A stretch of 39,713 bases of DNA, from the NCBI GenBank assembly GCA_905235485.1, contig CAJOLY010000002.1:1-39713 (forward strand). The letters run 5' to 3'. The notes below the pieces were generated by a model. It saw only the letters and a list, made by a program, of their open reading frames with translations. It was not told where the DNA came from and ran no database searches. Shown here one piece after another: positions 37,652 through 39,713 of this stretch. This DNA is from an uncultured Clostridia bacterium. GTDB lineage: Bacteria; Bacillota; Clostridia; Christensenellales; UBA1242. Made by a program: the position numbers and the translations under genes. Each line of letters starts with the position of its first letter. Positions within the stretch are counted from its first letter, which is position 1.

Positions 37652-39091
37652 TCATAACTTTTTTCTCAAGTTTTTTGGATAGTGATTTTTAATTTTTCCG
37701 TTGACACATTTTCCAAAAGAAATTGGAAGATTATTGCATAAAAGCAACACCCAGCCGTCTTTATGATTTGTGCTTAATTCCAATCCTTCCAAATATTTTT
37801 TTGTTTCATCAAGACTTAAATTTTGTATTTGATCAAAATCATCTGCATTCAAAAAGTGTGAAAGATGCAAACTTGGCACAAAAGTTTCTTTTTTGAATTC
37901 TCCCAAAAATAGACTTGCATTCAAAACTTTTAGTTTGTCAATATCTATTGGGCAATTTGCATAAAGATAATCGCCAATCAAACAATAGTTTTTAAATTTT
38001 ATTTTTGAATATCTTGAAAAAAATTCTTCAAAAATCTTGATTTTTTGTATGCTTTTACTATTATTATATCTTTCAAAATTTTTGTGTTTTACTTTAATTT
38101 TATCAATGTTGAAAGTGTCAATATAAAAGTTATTTTGATTTCTACTTTCAAAAAACTTATTTCCTTTTTTGTGAATCACCGCAAAAAAGTGACCTTCGCC
38201 ATTTAAGTTGTAAGGATATAATCTTGCACAATTTGTCAGTCTGCCTGTTTTGTCGATATCAATTCCATTTTCAAAATTATATTTTTCGTGTTCAACAGGC
38301 AAAATTTCAAGGTCATCGAACTCATCAAGTAAAAATTTGATTATTTCTTCATTTTCTTGCAAACTGAAAGTGCAAGTGGAATACACCATAATTCCGTTAG
38401 GCTTTAACATTTTGTAAGCCGACTTCACAATCTCTTTTTGTCTAACAGTGCATTGAATTGGGGAGTTAATATTCCATTCATTTATGGCATTATTGTTTTT
38501 TCTGAACATTCCCTCACCTGAGCAAGGTGCATCAACCAAAATTTTATCAAAGTAATTTTCAAATTTGTTTTCAAGTTCTTTTGGAGAATGGTTTGTTACG
38601 ATAACATTATCTAATCCCAGTCGCTGCACATTTTCGCAAAGTACCTTTGCTCTTTGACTAACAATTTCATTTGCAATCAAAAATCCACCATTCAGTTTAC
38701 TTGCAATTTGTGTGCTTTTGCCACCAGGGGCAGCGCAAAGATCAAGCACAACATCATTTGGCTCAATATTCAAAAACTCAACTGGGCTCATTGCACTTGG
38801 TTCTTGGAGATAATATAGTCCAAGTTCATGAAAAATATTTTTTCCAAGCCTTGCGTCACCATCAACCAAAAATCCTTCCTTACACCATGGAATTTGAGAA
38901 AAATTTGCAAAAATTTCGTTATTTTTCATAAAATTTTCGATATTTTTTGCATTCAACTCAACAAAAGGCAATTTTTTTGGATTAAATCTAACTCCAACAA
39001 TCGCATCATTATCAAAACTTTTTTTAAGTTTTTCAATATTTAAATTTGTAACATCTTTTAAACTTTCAATATATTCAAAAGGTAATTTCAT
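37652..39091 (-). CDS. NOL1/NOP2/Sun family rRNA m5C methyltransferase (RsmF-like)
   Basis: VLDLCAAPGGKSTQIASKL, ILVDAPCSGEGMFRK, MVYSTCTFSLQENEEIIKFLL. Start MKLPFEYIESL at 39091. Confidence 0.92.
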   Translation of the reverse strand: MKLPFEYIESLKDVTNLNIEKLKKSFDNDAIVGVRFNPKKLPFVELNAKNIENFMKNNEIFANFSQIPWCKEGFLVDGDARLGKNIFHELGLYYLQEPSAMSPVEFLNIEPNDVVLDLCAAPGGKSTQIASKLNGGFLIANEIVSQRAKVLCENVQRLGLDNVIVTNHSPKELENKFENYFDKILVDAPCSGEGMFRKNNNAINEWNINSPIQCTVRQKEIVKSAYKMLKPNGIMVYSTCTFSLQENEEIIKFLLDEFDDLEILPVEHEKYNFENGIDIDKTGRLTNCARLYPYNLNGEGHFFAVIHKKGNKFFESRNQNNFYIDTFNIDKIKVKHKNFERYNNSKSIQKIKIFEEFFSRYSKIKFKNYCLIGDYLYANCPIDIDKLKVLNASLFLGEFKKETFVPSLHLSHFLNADDFDQIQNLSLDETKKYLEGLELSTNHKDGWVLLLCNNLPISFGKCVNGKIKNHYPKNLRKKL

Positions 39092-39097
39092 ATTGAT

Positions 39098-39127
39098 ATT
39101 ATAACACATAAAAATTTTGAATGCTAA
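39098..39127 (-). promoter_or_regulatory. Promoter of the RsmF-like gene, predicted leaderless
   Basis: Minus strand TTAGCA-N18-TATAAT-ATCAAT-ATG; no Shine-Dalgarno. Confidence 0.5.
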
Positions 39128-39684
39128 TTATTTGTATCTTTTAAATATATTTTTGCCCTATCTTTTTTTATTGTTTCTCTAACTCTTCCAATCACAAAAT
39201 CACCTTCAATCAAGTCTTGCGTAACAGTTGTGCCAGCACAAATATAAACATTGCTTTCAATTTTGAGTGGGGCAATAAGATTGCAGTTACTTCCAACAAA
39301 AACATTGTCTCCAATTTCAATTTGTTGTTTTATTTTTCCGTTGTAATTCACAAAAATAACTCCACATCCTATGTTGCAATTTTTGCCAATCTTTGCGTCT
39401 CCAACATATGCAAGGTGACTGACTTTTGTTCCATCACCAATAGTGCTATTTTTAATCTCACAAAAATTGCCTATTTTGCAGTTTTTGCCAATTTTTGAAT
39501 TTGGCCTTAAGTGGGCAAATGGACCAATTGTTGTATTTTCATCAACAAAGCTGTCTTCAACAAAGCTTGCAATTACTTTTGCACTTGGATGAATAGTGCT
39601 GTTTTTCACCACAGATTGACTATCAATGTTTTCATAAACATTTTTTTTAAGTTCATTTTCATTTTTGTTTTTAAAATTTTCCAT
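39124..39684 (-). CDS. Stand-alone left-handed beta-helix acyltransferase equal to the GlmU C-terminal (acetyltransferase) domain
   Basis: GPFAHLRPNSKIGKNCKIGNFCEIKNSTIGDGTKVSHLAYVGDAKIGKNCNIGCGVIFVNYNGKIKQQIEIGDNVFVGSNCNLIAPLKI...AGTTVTQD aligns by eye with GlmU C-domains; own SD (GAGG) and ATG; no uridylyltransferase domain. Confidence 0.82.
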   Translation of the reverse strand: MENFKNKNENELKKNVYENIDSQSVVKNSTIHPSAKVIASFVEDSFVDENTTIGPFAHLRPNSKIGKNCKIGNFCEIKNSTIGDGTKVSHLAYVGDAKIGKNCNIGCGVIFVNYNGKIKQQIEIGDNVFVGSNCNLIAPLKIESNVYICAGTTVTQDLIEGDFVIGRVRETIKKDRAKIYLKDTNN

Positions 39685-39713
39685 TTCATACCTCTATATG
39701 ATATATGAAAAAT

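Noticed and set aside
1-39713. Alternative genetic code, CRISPR array, tRNA, transposon or prophage
   Set aside because: TGA, TAA and TAG all act as stops in conserved genes; no regularly spaced repeats, no GGTTCGAATCC-type tRNA arms, and no transposase, integrase or phage structural genes seen.

Overview
AT-rich chromosomal window from an endospore-forming Firmicute (Clostridia-like), about 40 kb, mostly core and housekeeping genes. From left to right: a 5'-truncated giant lipoprotein with Ig-like and GLUG repeats; trxB; a small hypothetical; ung; a membrane-anchored DUF2726-like protein; a large-type SRP RNA (minus strand); a CBS-pair protein and an RluD-family pseudouridine synthase; a repeat-rich intergenic region; spmB/spmA (minus); metG, tatD and rsmA; a conserved hypothetical (minus); a DUF5050-like lipoprotein; spo0A; an acidic zinc-ribbon protein; veg; a SipL-like DUF3794+LysM protein; spoIIR-sleB-ypeB; a lytic transglycosylase; lysS; an MtaD-like amidohydrolase; a ClpC-like ATPase; rsmE; an RsmF-like methylase (minus); and a stand-alone GlmU acetyltransferase domain (minus). 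The points most worth a second look are: (1) a Spo0A whose phospho-acceptor Asp is encoded as Glu, with a cluster of 0A-box-like motifs upstream; (2) a recurring -10/N6/ATG layout without Shine-Dalgarno, suggesting several leaderless mRNAs; (3) three related hairpin repeats between rluD-like and spmB whose outer arms differ but still pair; (4) a ClpC-like ATPase with LGE where the ClpP-docking VGF/LGF tripeptide is expected; (5) a free-standing GlmU C-terminal domain; (6) a decayed XRE regulator remnant. No CRISPR array, tRNA, prophage or transposase was seen. All calls are by-eye reading of sequence and the ORF track; no searches were run.
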